A program made the translations under genes and the position numbers. 17,151 nt of DNA from Verrucomicrobiota bacterium (GTDB lineage: Bacteria; Verrucomicrobiota; Verrucomicrobiia; Limisphaerales; UBA1100), in NCBI GenBank assembly GCA_028872685.1, contig JAPKEI010000015.1:1-17151 (forward strand). Direction: 5' to 3'. The notes under the pieces are model-generated. The model had not been told where the DNA came from and ran no database searches. It worked only from the letters and a program-made list of their open reading frames with translations. This document shows positions 1 through 6,209 of this stretch, in pieces; the stretch's first letter is position 1; the number at the start of each line of letters is the position of its first letter.

Positions 1-1
1 C

Positions 2-1111
2 ACGCTAAGTAAATTGCTCCCCGCGTGGGGTTTGTATTTTGACGACCAACACGTTATGGCGGATATGGATAGTCCTTTCCGGCGGGACCCGCGCGGATCA
101 GAAGTGTGGCCTACTTGGGTGGAGCTGCCCGGAAAAAGCCATAGTCAATCCGAAATTGTTACGCAGGATTTGGGCACAGTCAGCGTGCTGCACGCCGGCG
201 CATTCACCGGCAAGGTGGCGAAAGGGTTGAAGCGAGTTGACCTCTTCAGCACCTCCACCAACGCGATGCGACTTGCCACCCAAACTTCCGCTGGCACGGC
301 AACCAACGCCACGGCGGTTTTACCTTTGCCTCGCTTTTCCGCCGCGCAGGATAAAATTGCGCGCACCTTCAAGGGTAGCGGCAAGTCCAGCGTGTTGGCA
401 GTGAAACTCAGAGGTGCTTTTGCGACGGCATTCCCGGAGGGTGACCCTGCGGCCTTGCCGCCTTCGGATGCCAACGCCACCGCGCCCAAAGATACCGCTT
501 TCAAAGTAGCCCGAAAAGGCACCACGCCCGTGGTGGTTCTGGTTGGGGATGTTGATTTATTGAACGACCAATTGGCCGCCCAACCGATGCAGGACGCCTT
601 TGGGCAGTTTGTTGGGTTCCGCAACAGTAACTTTGCCTTCGTGATGAACCTCGCTGATTTTTTGACCGGTGACCAAGACCTTATTCGCGTACGGAGCCAA
701 ACCCAACGTGATCGCCCGTTGGAGTTGCTAGACCGGATGCTCGAGAAGGCCACGCGACGTATGCAGAAAGACATCGATTTACTCGAGGAAGAACTCACTG
801 CGGCCGATAAGAAGGTTCAGCAGGTGAAGGGCAAACTTAACGAACAAGTTCGTCAACTGCTCGCTACTGGCGGAGGCCAACTCCAAGTCAGCCAGGCGGA
901 CATCAAAAAGCTTGAAGACAGTCAAGACGCCGAGGAAGCCGCGCAGGTCAAGGCACGTAAAACCATTCGTGAAAAGAAAAACGAGCTGCGCGAGGAAATC
1001 GACAAGCTCAAGTTTCGTATCAAGTGGGCCAATATTCTGATCATGCCCGCGCTCGTGGCCATCTTCGGATTACTCGTTGCCACCGCCCGCCACCGCCGCA
1101 CAGCCGCCTAA
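2..1111 (+). CDS. GldG-like ABC transporter auxiliary protein, 5'-truncated by window edge
   Basis: The reading frame is open to the left edge, so the true start lies outside the window; about 369 C-terminal residues are visible. The fragment begins with a W-G-L-Y-F-D-D-Q-H-V-M-A-D stretch. Further on come V-V-L-V-G-D-V-D-L-L, then F-V-M-N-L-A-D-F-L-T-G-D and I-R-V-R-S-Q. These are typical of the second half of GldG-type 'auxiliary component of an ABC transport system involved in gliding motility' proteins. A charged coiled coil (about residues 245-340 of the fragment) leads into one C-terminal membrane helix and an R-H-R-R tail, so most of the protein should be outside the cytoplasm and anchored at its C terminus. 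In relatives the ATPase and permease genes lie just upstream; here they would be outside the window. The next gene starts 2 nt after the stop. GldG homologues occur far beyond gliding bacteria, so motility is not implied. Confidence 0.82.
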   Translation, partial: TLSKLLPAWGLYFDDQHVMADMDSPFRRDPRGSEVWPTWVELPGKSHSQSEIVTQDLGTVSVLHAGAFTGKVAKGLKRVDLFSTSTNAMRLATQTSAGTATNATAVLPLPRFSAAQDKIARTFKGSGKSSVLAVKLRGAFATAFPEGDPAALPPSDANATAPKDTAFKVARKGTTPVVVLVGDVDLLNDQLAAQPMQDAFGQFVGFRNSNFAFVMNLADFLTGDQDLIRVRSQTQRDRPLELLDRMLEKATRRMQKDIDLLEEELTAADKKVQQVKGKLNEQVRQLLATGGGQLQVSQADIKKLEDSQDAEEAAQVKARKTIREKKNELREEIDKLKFRIKWANILIMPALVAIFGLLVATARHRRTAA

Positions 1112-1113
1112 CT

Positions 1114-2343
1114 ATGAAAAGCAAACAAATCACCATGATGATCACGCTGCTAGTGGTCACACTCGCGGCCTACTTAATTTTTAGCCCCGCTGACAACCCT
1201 GGCTCATCTGAGAACACCGGCGTGGGCGACGAACCCCTTGCTGGACTGGAAATTGGCCGCATAGCCGCCATTACCCTCACCACCAGCGAAGGTGAAGAAA
1301 TCGCCTCCTTGCGCATAGAGAAAGAAGCAGGCCGCTGGACCGTGGCGCAACGCGGCGGCTACCCGGCGGACACAGCCCGGATCGAGGGGGTGGTGAAAAA
1401 CCTTATCTCGATGAAAATCCTGCGGCGCGTGCCCGCGGGCAAAAGTCAATTAGGACGATTACACCTCGATGAACCCGGCGCCGGCAAAACGGCTGCCGCC
1501 CAGATCGAGCTGTTCGCGGCGGACGGCAAGTCCATTAAAGTCATTCACCTCGGCAAGGAATTGAGCGCGCCGGGCGGGGAAGGGAGCACCTCGGCCTTGG
1601 GAGGTGGCAGTTACCCGGATCGGCGTTTTGTAATGCTTGATGCCGAGCCTGCCAGTGCTGCGGTAGTAGATCAAACCTTCAGCAACGCTAACGCGGATGC
1701 TGCGGATTGGATTAATCGCACTGATTTTTTTGAGGTAAACAATGTGCTTTCGATGGCGGTGGATTACGCCGGCACTGAGGCCACCAACTCATGGGAGCTG
1801 GTGCGTGAAAACACTACCACTAATTGGACGCTCGTTGCCGCACTGGAAGGCGAAGTTTTGGATCAGAGTAAACTCAGTTCGTTTGCGCAACCACTGCAGT
1901 CGCCCACCTTTAACGACGTGCTCACCGACGCCGCCGCTAATCTCAGCACCAATGCCACCCGGATCACGCTGGGTACTGAAGACGAATTCACCTACACCCT
2001 CACCCTTGGCGAGCCCAACGCCGAGGGCGAATTCCCAATGCAACTTGCAGTGGCTGCGAAACTTGCGGAAAAACGCGACCCCGAGGAAGGAGAAAAACCT
2101 GAGGACAAGGCCGGTCGTGATCTCCAATGGCAAAGCCAACAGCAACAACTCAAAACCCGCCTAGCCCTTCATCAAACATTTTCGGGCAAACACTGGACGT
2201 ATCTCGTTCCCGGCTACACGGTTTCCGACCTGTTAAAAAAGCGCGAGGAATTGTTTGCCCCTAAAGCCGCCGCTCCTCCCCTCGGTCCGACATTACCTTT
2301 CCCACCTAGTTCGCCATTAAATCCGTTGCAAAACCCCAAATAA
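1114..2343 (+). CDS. DUF4340 domain membrane-anchored protein
   Basis: 409 residues. The start is the ATG 2 nt after the GldG-like stop; the frame also extends upstream to a GTG at 1024, but that would bury 90 nt in the previous gene and precede the hydrophobic N terminus. Residues 7-25 form one membrane segment or uncleaved signal. The rest is exported and mixed alpha/beta, with W-T-V-A-Q-R followed by a 'P-A-D-x-x-x-I-x-x-V-V-K-N-L' segment, typical of DUF4340, and a second similar W-E-L-V / W-T-L-V half. The C terminus is proline-rich (P-P-L-G-P-T-L-P-F-P-P). DUF4340 proteins commonly follow GldG-like genes and are thought to belong to the same transporter assembly; their biochemical role is unknown. 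The tight spacing suggests translational coupling. Family assignment is from sequence style, not a search. Confidence 0.8.
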   Translation: MKSKQITMMITLLVVTLAAYLIFSPADNPGSSENTGVGDEPLAGLEIGRIAAITLTTSEGEEIASLRIEKEAGRWTVAQRGGYPADTARIEGVVKNLISMKILRRVPAGKSQLGRLHLDEPGAGKTAAAQIELFAADGKSIKVIHLGKELSAPGGEGSTSALGGGSYPDRRFVMLDAEPASAAVVDQTFSNANADAADWINRTDFFEVNNVLSMAVDYAGTEATNSWELVRENTTTNWTLVAALEGEVLDQSKLSSFAQPLQSPTFNDVLTDAAANLSTNATRITLGTEDEFTYTLTLGEPNAEGEFPMQLAVAAKLAEKRDPEEGEKPEDKAGRDLQWQSQQQQLKTRLALHQTFSGKHWTYLVPGYTVSDLLKKREELFAPKAAAPPLGPTLPFPPSSPLNPLQNPK

Positions 2344-2367
2344 CGGCATTTTTTCGCCATGCCCGCA

Positions 2368-2396
2368 TTGACAGCAGGGCTAATTAGTGGTTTATT
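2368..2396 (+). promoter_or_regulatory. Sigma-70-type promoter candidate for the coiled-coil gene pair
   Basis: A perfect TTGACA (2368-2373) is followed after exactly 17 nt by TTTATT (2391-2396, 4 of 6 matches to TATAAT). The predicted start of transcription is near 2403, a few bases before the Shine-Dalgarno sequence of the next gene. It lies in the 72-nt gap after the DUF4340 gene, the only real gap in this gene row. It also argues against the upstream in-frame ATG at 2359 as the start of the next protein. Confidence 0.5.
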
Positions 2397-2404
2397 TGGG
2401 AAGC

Positions 2405-2410
2405 GGAGGA
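2405..2410 (+). promoter_or_regulatory. Strong ribosome binding site GGAGGA
   Basis: GGAGGA sits 5 nt before the ATG at 2416. It is one of the few canonical Shine-Dalgarno sequences in this window, and it decides the start of the coiled-coil protein that follows. Confidence 0.75.
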
Positions 2411-2415
2411 ACGCA

Positions 2416-3162
2416 ATGGCTAATCTAACAAAAATCATACTCGGTCTGAATATCCTCGCAGCCGGTGCTGGGATTTTCTTTGGGATCACCAAGTCTGGCA
2501 AAACAAGCGAGTTGATGGACTCGGTCGCCACCGCCAAAGGTGAGGCTAGCAAAGCAACCAGCAAGTTAAGTAACTTGGAATCGGAGAAAGCCGCGATAAG
2601 TAAACAATTTACCGATAAGGATGCCGAGCATAAATCCATTAAAGCCCAATATGATCAGCTGGCAGGTAATGCTGGCAGCAAGGATGCGGAATTTGCAAAC
2701 CTCCAGCAGGAGAACGGCACTCTGAACGCTGAAAAGCAAAGCTGGATTACTGAACGTCAAAATTTGCAAACGAAGGCCAACGAAGCAACAATTGCACAAA
2801 CACAACTCGCCGCCGCAGAAGCGCAAGTCCAAACGCTCTCAGCCCAGCTGGATAAGATCAAAAACCCGCCCGCACCAAAGAAGCCAAAGGCGCCCACCGT
2901 AACTGCTGGTGGCAATGTTGGCAAAATTGCAAATGTCGACCCTCGGAATGGTTCGATAATTTTAAACCGCGGATCTGCTCATGGATTTAAGGTTGGGGAT
3001 CAGCTCAATGTGTTCCGCAACAATAAACTAATCGGACGCATTGAGGTGACCCGACTCAGCGGCACTAACACCGGGCTTTCAATCGCCCAACGAACGGAAG
3101 GGTTAGGGGTCCCTGCTGGCGCGCAGTTCCAGGTAAACGACGACCTGGTTAAGTTTCAATAA
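2416..3162 (+). CDS. Membrane-anchored coiled-coil protein with C-terminal beta-barrel-like domain
   Basis: 248 residues. The ATG at 2416 is chosen over the in-frame ATG at 2359 because GGAGGA lies 5 nt upstream and the hydrophobic helix then begins near the N terminus. Residues about 5-24 form a membrane helix. Residues about 28-150 are a long Ala/Lys/Glu/Gln-rich coiled coil. A short P-P-A-P-K-K-P-K-A-P linker follows. The last 80 residues run G-K-I-A-N-V-D-P-R-N-G-S-I-I-L-N-R-G and then H-G-F-K-V-G-D, followed by more strands. This resembles the small beta domains of MreC or FlgT-C type, in which 'G-x-x-x-G-x-x-x-x-V' turns are repeated. The protein probably spans the periplasm as a stalk with a beta head. 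I do not recognise a named family. The next gene starts 2 nt downstream. Confidence 0.8.
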   Translation: MANLTKIILGLNILAAGAGIFFGITKSGKTSELMDSVATAKGEASKATSKLSNLESEKAAISKQFTDKDAEHKSIKAQYDQLAGNAGSKDAEFANLQQENGTLNAEKQSWITERQNLQTKANEATIAQTQLAAAEAQVQTLSAQLDKIKNPPAPKKPKAPTVTAGGNVGKIANVDPRNGSIILNRGSAHGFKVGDQLNVFRNNKLIGRIEVTRLSGTNTGLSIAQRTEGLGVPAGAQFQVNDDLVKFQ

Positions 3163-3164
3163 CT

Positions 3165-3851
3165 ATGAAGAAAGCCACCACCATTACACTGCTAATTCTA
3201 CTCACAGTCTCTGTGGGTTCCAGTGTTTATCTTTTATTGGATCAAAAAACAAAAAACAAACTGATTGCCGACAAAGATGCCTCGGTCTTGAATCGTGATA
3301 AAATAATTTCTGAAATAACTGAGAAACATAAGAAGTTGGATGCTGAGCTAACTCAGGCCACTCAAGCTGCAAAGGTTGGGGAAAAGGAGTACAAAGTTCT
3401 GGAATCTGACCGGGACTTCTTAAAAATTAAAATCACATCTGCGGAATCCAAACTTGCCGCCCAAGCAGATGGGTCCAGCGAAGACACCGAGGCCGCCGAA
3501 AAAATTCAGGAAGAATTGAGCGCACTAAAACTGGAGGCCACTGAAAAAGCAAAGCAACTTGCGGCCTTGGAGGCGAAGAACTCTTCGCTCGATGCACAAA
3601 TTGCAGACCACTTGAAACAACTCCAAGAATCCGCCGGTGCCTTGGTTGACGCTGAAGCCAGCCTTAAGCCATTTCAAGAATTGGGGAAAACTCCCGACGA
3701 AATTAAAAAAGACCTTATGAAACGGCCCGTCACTCTTTCTCAACCATTGCCCCCGCGCCCCGCCAGCCAAGCTGGCAAAATCACTGAACCGATCCAAGCA
3801 CCTGAGCCTGCGCCGAAACCCGCTGCTCCCGCACCCACGAATCAACCATGA
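3165..3851 (+). CDS. Membrane-anchored coiled-coil protein with proline-rich tail
   Basis: 228 residues. The ATG lies 2 nt after the previous stop. The N terminus M-K-K-A-T-T followed by an aliphatic stretch (about residues 7-25) is a signal anchor or signal peptide. Residues about 27-160 are a highly charged Lys/Glu/Ala coiled coil. The last 45 residues are rich in proline and alanine (Q-P-L-P-P-R-P, A-P-E-P-A-P-K-P-A-A-P-A-P), as in segments that cross or bind the cell wall. The architecture is like the gene just upstream, but the C-terminal beta domain is missing, so the two may form a hetero-complex. The stop overlaps the start of the following lipoprotein gene (ATGA). No family is recognised. 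Confidence 0.78.
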   Translation: MKKATTITLLILLTVSVGSSVYLLLDQKTKNKLIADKDASVLNRDKIISEITEKHKKLDAELTQATQAAKVGEKEYKVLESDRDFLKIKITSAESKLAAQADGSSEDTEAAEKIQEELSALKLEATEKAKQLAALEAKNSSLDAQIADHLKQLQESAGALVDAEASLKPFQELGKTPDEIKKDLMKRPVTLSQPLPPRPASQAGKITEPIQAPEPAPKPAAPAPTNQP

Positions 3852-4021
3852 AGAAGACTCTCTCCACATTGTTCACCACCAGCCTTTTGATTGCTGTTGG
3901 TTTTATGGTGCTCACAGCCACCGGTTGCGGCACACCTTTACAATCAACAAACGATTCTGACCGGCCCTGGAATGAGACCCGCGGCTTCCAGCACCAAGGA
4001 GCCTCTCGCCTCGATCGTTAA
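3848..4021 (+). CDS. Small lipoprotein with RPWN motif (57 aa)
   Basis: 57 residues. The start ATG overlaps the stop of the upstream coiled-coil gene as ATGA, typical of translational coupling. The N terminus is M-K-K-T followed by about 20 hydrophobic residues ending in L-T-A-T-G-C-G, so Cys27 is the likely lipidated residue; the -3 residue (Ala) is slightly atypical. The mature part is only about 31 residues, with S-D-R-P-W-N-E-T-R-G-F in its centre. From memory, very short lipoproteins with an R-P-W-N core recur in Verrucomicrobiota; I cannot verify this here. Its stop shares the palindrome TTAA with the stop of the convergent cyclo-ligase gene. Function unknown; its position suggests it works with the coiled-coil pair at the envelope. 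Confidence 0.72.
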   Translation: MKKTLSTLFTTSLLIAVGFMVLTATGCGTPLQSTNDSDRPWNETRGFQHQGASRLDR

Positions 4022-4569
4022 TCAGGCTCGACCCAACGTGAGGGCGTTGCCACACCGTCGAGCTGCACATCGTGTTCCTCACACGGAACGCTCTCAATAA
4101 GTTGATGATCAAACCCCACTCCGATTTTTTGCCCGGCCAACTCAGTTAACCATCTGTCATAAAATCCGCGCCCACGGCCGAGGCGATGACAGTCCATGCC
4201 GAAAGCAACCCCCGGAACGACCACGAAATCCACCTCGCACGCGGGAATCTCAACGGCATCGACAGGCGGCTCAGCAACCCCAAAATTACCCGGCACCAGC
4301 GCCTCAGGTGAGCTTGCATAAGCCGCATGATAACCTCGGTCGGCTTGGTAGCGTGGGAAACAAAACCGTTTCCCGCTGGACATCAGCAATAACACATTCA
4401 GCTCATCCGAGAATGGCGCGTAAAGTAATACCGTGCCAGCAGAACCCCATTCAATCCGCGCGTGCAATCGGCTGCAAACAGCCACCGAAGCCATTATCCG
4501 TTCTTCAGGGGGAATGCGAAAGGCGCTAATTTTCGCGCGTACGGTAGCTTTTTCTTCTTTAATTCCCAT
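4018..4569 (-). CDS. ygfA: 5-formyltetrahydrofolate cyclo-ligase (MTHFS family)
   Basis: 183 residues, normal for the family. The enzyme converts 5-formyl-THF to 5,10-methenyl-THF using ATP, in cytoplasmic one-carbon metabolism. The signature is clear: V-V-V-P-G-V-A-F (117-123) followed by R-L-G-R-G-R-G-F-Y-D-R-W-L (129-141), the nucleotide/folate-site loop usually written G-x-G-x-G-F-Y-D-R. The N-terminal K-x-x-x-R helix (M-G-I-K-E-E-K-A-T-V-R) supports the ATG at 4567-4569. The frame extends further upstream, but only inside rarA. The start overlaps the end of rarA by 11 nt, so the two are probably co-translated. The same gene family adjoins 6S RNA in E. coli (ssrS-ygfA), relevant to the RNA upstream of rarA. 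Confidence 0.9.
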   Translation of the reverse strand: MGIKEEKATVRAKISAFRIPPEERIMASVAVCSRLHARIEWGSAGTVLLYAPFSDELNVLLLMSSGKRFCFPRYQADRGYHAAYASSPEALVPGNFGVAEPPVDAVEIPACEVDFVVVPGVAFGMDCHRLGRGRGFYDRWLTELAGQKIGVGFDHQLIESVPCEEHDVQLDGVATPSRWVEPD

Positions 4570-5932
4570 CCTGTTTTTTGGCTTCAGTCTGCAGTGACCG
4601 CCAATGCAGCACACGGGCTTTGATTTTTTGTTCAACGCCTTCTTCCGTCGGTTCGTAAAAAACTTTGTCCACGCCCAGATAATCCTGCGCCACAAAATGG
4701 CCGGCGTAATGGTGCGCGTATTTGTAGTCTTCACCATTGCCAAGTTGTTCTGCGCCCTTGTAATGCGAATCGCGCAAATGTTTTGGAACAGGAATTGTGC
4801 GGCCGCTTTTCACTTCCTCCAGCGCGGCATCGATAGCGACGTAGGAACTGTTGCTCTTATGGGCGGTGGCGAGGTAGACAGTGGCTTCGGCAAGGGGAAT
4901 GCGTGCCTCGGGCCATCCGACGAATTCCGATGCGGAATGCGCCGAAGTGGCGAGCACGAGCGCCATCGGATCGGCAAGGCCAATGTCTTCGGCGGCACTG
5001 ATCATTAGCCGGCGCGATATAAAACGCGGGTCCTCTCCGGCGTGAATCATTTTCGCCAGCCAATAGAGCGCTGCATCGGGATCGCTGCCGCGAATGCTTT
5101 TGATGAACGCGGAAATGGTGTCATAATGCTGGTCCCCGTCCGCATCGTACACAACGGCCTTTTTTTGGATGCATTCCTCCGCCACGCCGAGTGTGAGATG
5201 AATCACGCCGTCTTTGGCGAGGGGCGTGGTGAGCGCGGCAATTTCCAATGAGTTAAGCGCCTTGCGCGCGTCACCATCAGAAATCATGGCGAGATGGTCC
5301 AGCGCGTCCGAATCGGCATTAATTTTAATGTGACCCACACCGCGCTCTTTGTCCGCTAAGGCCCGATTGAGCAACGTGCGAATATCGGCTTGCCCAATCG
5401 GTTCCAATTCAAATATCTGCGAACGTGACACGAGCGGTGAGTTGACAAAGAAAAACGGGTTATGTGTCGTCGCGCCGATGAGTTTCACTGTGCCGCCTTC
5501 CACATCGGGCAACAGGACATCCTGCTGCGCTTTGTTGAACCGATGGATTTCATCGATGAACAGCACCGTGGCGCGCCCGGTATTTTCCAGCCGATTAGCC
5601 GCGCCCGAAAGCACGCGACGCATTTCGGCCACATTGCTTTCCACGCCACTTAGCCGCTCAAACTTGCTTTCTGTGCGGTTGGCGATGATTTGCGCGAGGG
5701 TGGTTTTACCAGTCCCCGGTGGACCGTAGAAAATTAGTGATTGGATTCGATCCGCCTCAATGGCGCGCCGCAGCAACATTCCAGGTTTGAGGATGTGTTG
5801 TTGCCCAACATATTCCGCAAGCGTACGCGGGCGCATTCTGGCAGCAAGGGGGGCCTGCCGATGATCAGCCGCACGATCAGCTTTGGGCTCATCGACCGCT
5901 GCCGATGCATTGAATAAATCCCTTTCCGCCAC
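4559..5932 (-). CDS. rarA: RarA (MgsA-type) AAA+ replication-associated recombination ATPase
   Basis: 457 residues from the chosen start. RarA is a clamp-loader-like AAA+ ATPase that acts at stalled forks. Visible are the family N-terminal signature P-L-A-A-R-M-R-P-R-T-L-x-E-Y-V-G-Q-Q-H (28-46), Walker A G-P-P-G-T-G-K-T (70-77), Walker B L-F-I-D-E-I-H (124-130), sensor 1 G-A-T-T-H-N-P (153-159) and the arginine finger in L-V-S-R-S-Q (Arg170). The C-terminal half carries the helical tetramerisation region (P-R-F-I-S-R-R, K-H-L-R-D-S-H-Y-K-G-A). No ATG is available. GTG at 5932 gives M-A-E-R-D-L-F, a natural RarA beginning. Another in-frame GTG at 5953 (464 residues) abuts the U-tract of the upstream RNA, so I prefer 5932. 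Neither has a clear Shine-Dalgarno. Transcription may come by read-through from the 6S-like RNA. Confidence 0.93.
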   Translation of the reverse strand: MAERDLFNASAAVDEPKADRAADHRQAPLAARMRPRTLAEYVGQQHILKPGMLLRRAIEADRIQSLIFYGPPGTGKTTLAQIIANRTESKFERLSGVESNVAEMRRVLSGAANRLENTGRATVLFIDEIHRFNKAQQDVLLPDVEGGTVKLIGATTHNPFFFVNSPLVSRSQIFELEPIGQADIRTLLNRALADKERGVGHIKINADSDALDHLAMISDGDARKALNSLEIAALTTPLAKDGVIHLTLGVAEECIQKKAVVYDADGDQHYDTISAFIKSIRGSDPDAALYWLAKMIHAGEDPRFISRRLMISAAEDIGLADPMALVLATSAHSASEFVGWPEARIPLAEATVYLATAHKSNSSYVAIDAALEEVKSGRTIPVPKHLRDSHYKGAEQLGNGEDYKYAHHYAGHFVAQDYLGVDKVFYEPTEEGVEQKIKARVLHWRSLQTEAKKQDGN

Positions 5933-5953
5933 GCACCGATGGTGGCACAGCAC

Positions 5954-5981
5954 AAAAAAATACCCAACCCAAACCGCGCAA
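5954..5981 (-). terminator. 3' arm and U-tract ending the 6S-like RNA
   Basis: On the minus strand a GC-rich arm (TTGCGCGG, then G/T-rich sequence) is followed by A and seven T. The arm pairs not with a local partner but with the 5' end of the RNA some 130 nt earlier, so if it terminates, it does so through the long-range closing stem. I found no short classical hairpin just before the T-run. Termination may be partial, letting polymerase continue into rarA, whose start codon lies 22 nt further on. Confidence 0.45.
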
Positions 5982-6129
5982 ACTGGCCCAAGGAACGATG
6001 ATTCCTAGGTGGGGCCCAATCGATGCCTTAAGACTTCCAGTCAAGGCCTGACGGCCAGCACCAAAGGCAAGGCCCCATTTTATTTTGATTACCTTCCGGG
6101 GCGATAAATGTTGCGCGGCCCGAGCGGGT
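5954..6129 (-). ncRNA. ssrS: Probable 6S RNA (ssrS-like), about 176 nt
   Basis: Seen in the sequence, on the minus strand. The 5' arm (6129-6111) and 3' arm (5981-5962) form a closing stem of 19 pairs with one bulged U. Five pairs are G-U on this strand and would be A-C mismatches on the other, which fixes the strand. Seven U follow (5960-5954). The bubble's 3' side holds a hairpin, AGGAA/TTCCT with a 6-nt loop (6006-5991). The apical arm has TGGGGCC/GGCCCCA (6077-6071 with 6010-6016), then GCCTT/AAGGC (6068-6064 with 6029-6025), and a GGCC-GTCA-GGCC tip (6056-6045). A promoter is placed so that +1 is the first base of the closing stem. Known: 6S RNA is about 180 nt, a long rod with a central bubble mimicking open promoter DNA; it binds sigma-70 RNA polymerase. 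It adjoins ygfA in E. coli and, as I recall, lies near rarA in other phyla. The 6S identity is inference from fold, length and neighbours. Confidence 0.75.
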
Positions 6130-6135
6130 GAAGCA

Positions 6136-6164
6136 AACATATCCTAAATTCAGTTATTCCTCAA
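6136..6164 (-). promoter_or_regulatory. Sigma-70-type promoter of the 6S-like RNA
   Basis: On the minus strand, TTGAGG (6164-6159) is followed after exactly 17 nt by TATGTT (6141-6136). Counting six bases on gives an A at 6129 as +1, which is the first paired base of the RNA's closing stem. The independent agreement between promoter geometry and RNA structure is strong support for both. It is probably also the promoter for rarA and the cyclo-ligase gene, since no other gap exists upstream of them. Confidence 0.65.
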
Positions 6165-6209
6165 GTCGCATTGCTTGCCTCAACACAAAATTTGTTGCAT
6201 CTTAGATCC

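Noticed and set aside
2359..2415. Earlier in-frame ATG for the first coiled-coil protein
   Set aside because: It has no Shine-Dalgarno, lies upstream of the predicted promoter, and would put 19 extra residues before the membrane helix; the ATG at 2416 has GGAGGA at ideal spacing.
5889..6140. 83-residue minus-strand frame across the gap upstream of rarA
   Set aside because: The same bases are better explained by the 6S-like RNA: paired stems, U-tract and promoter. The frame runs into rarA in another phase and resembles no protein I know.
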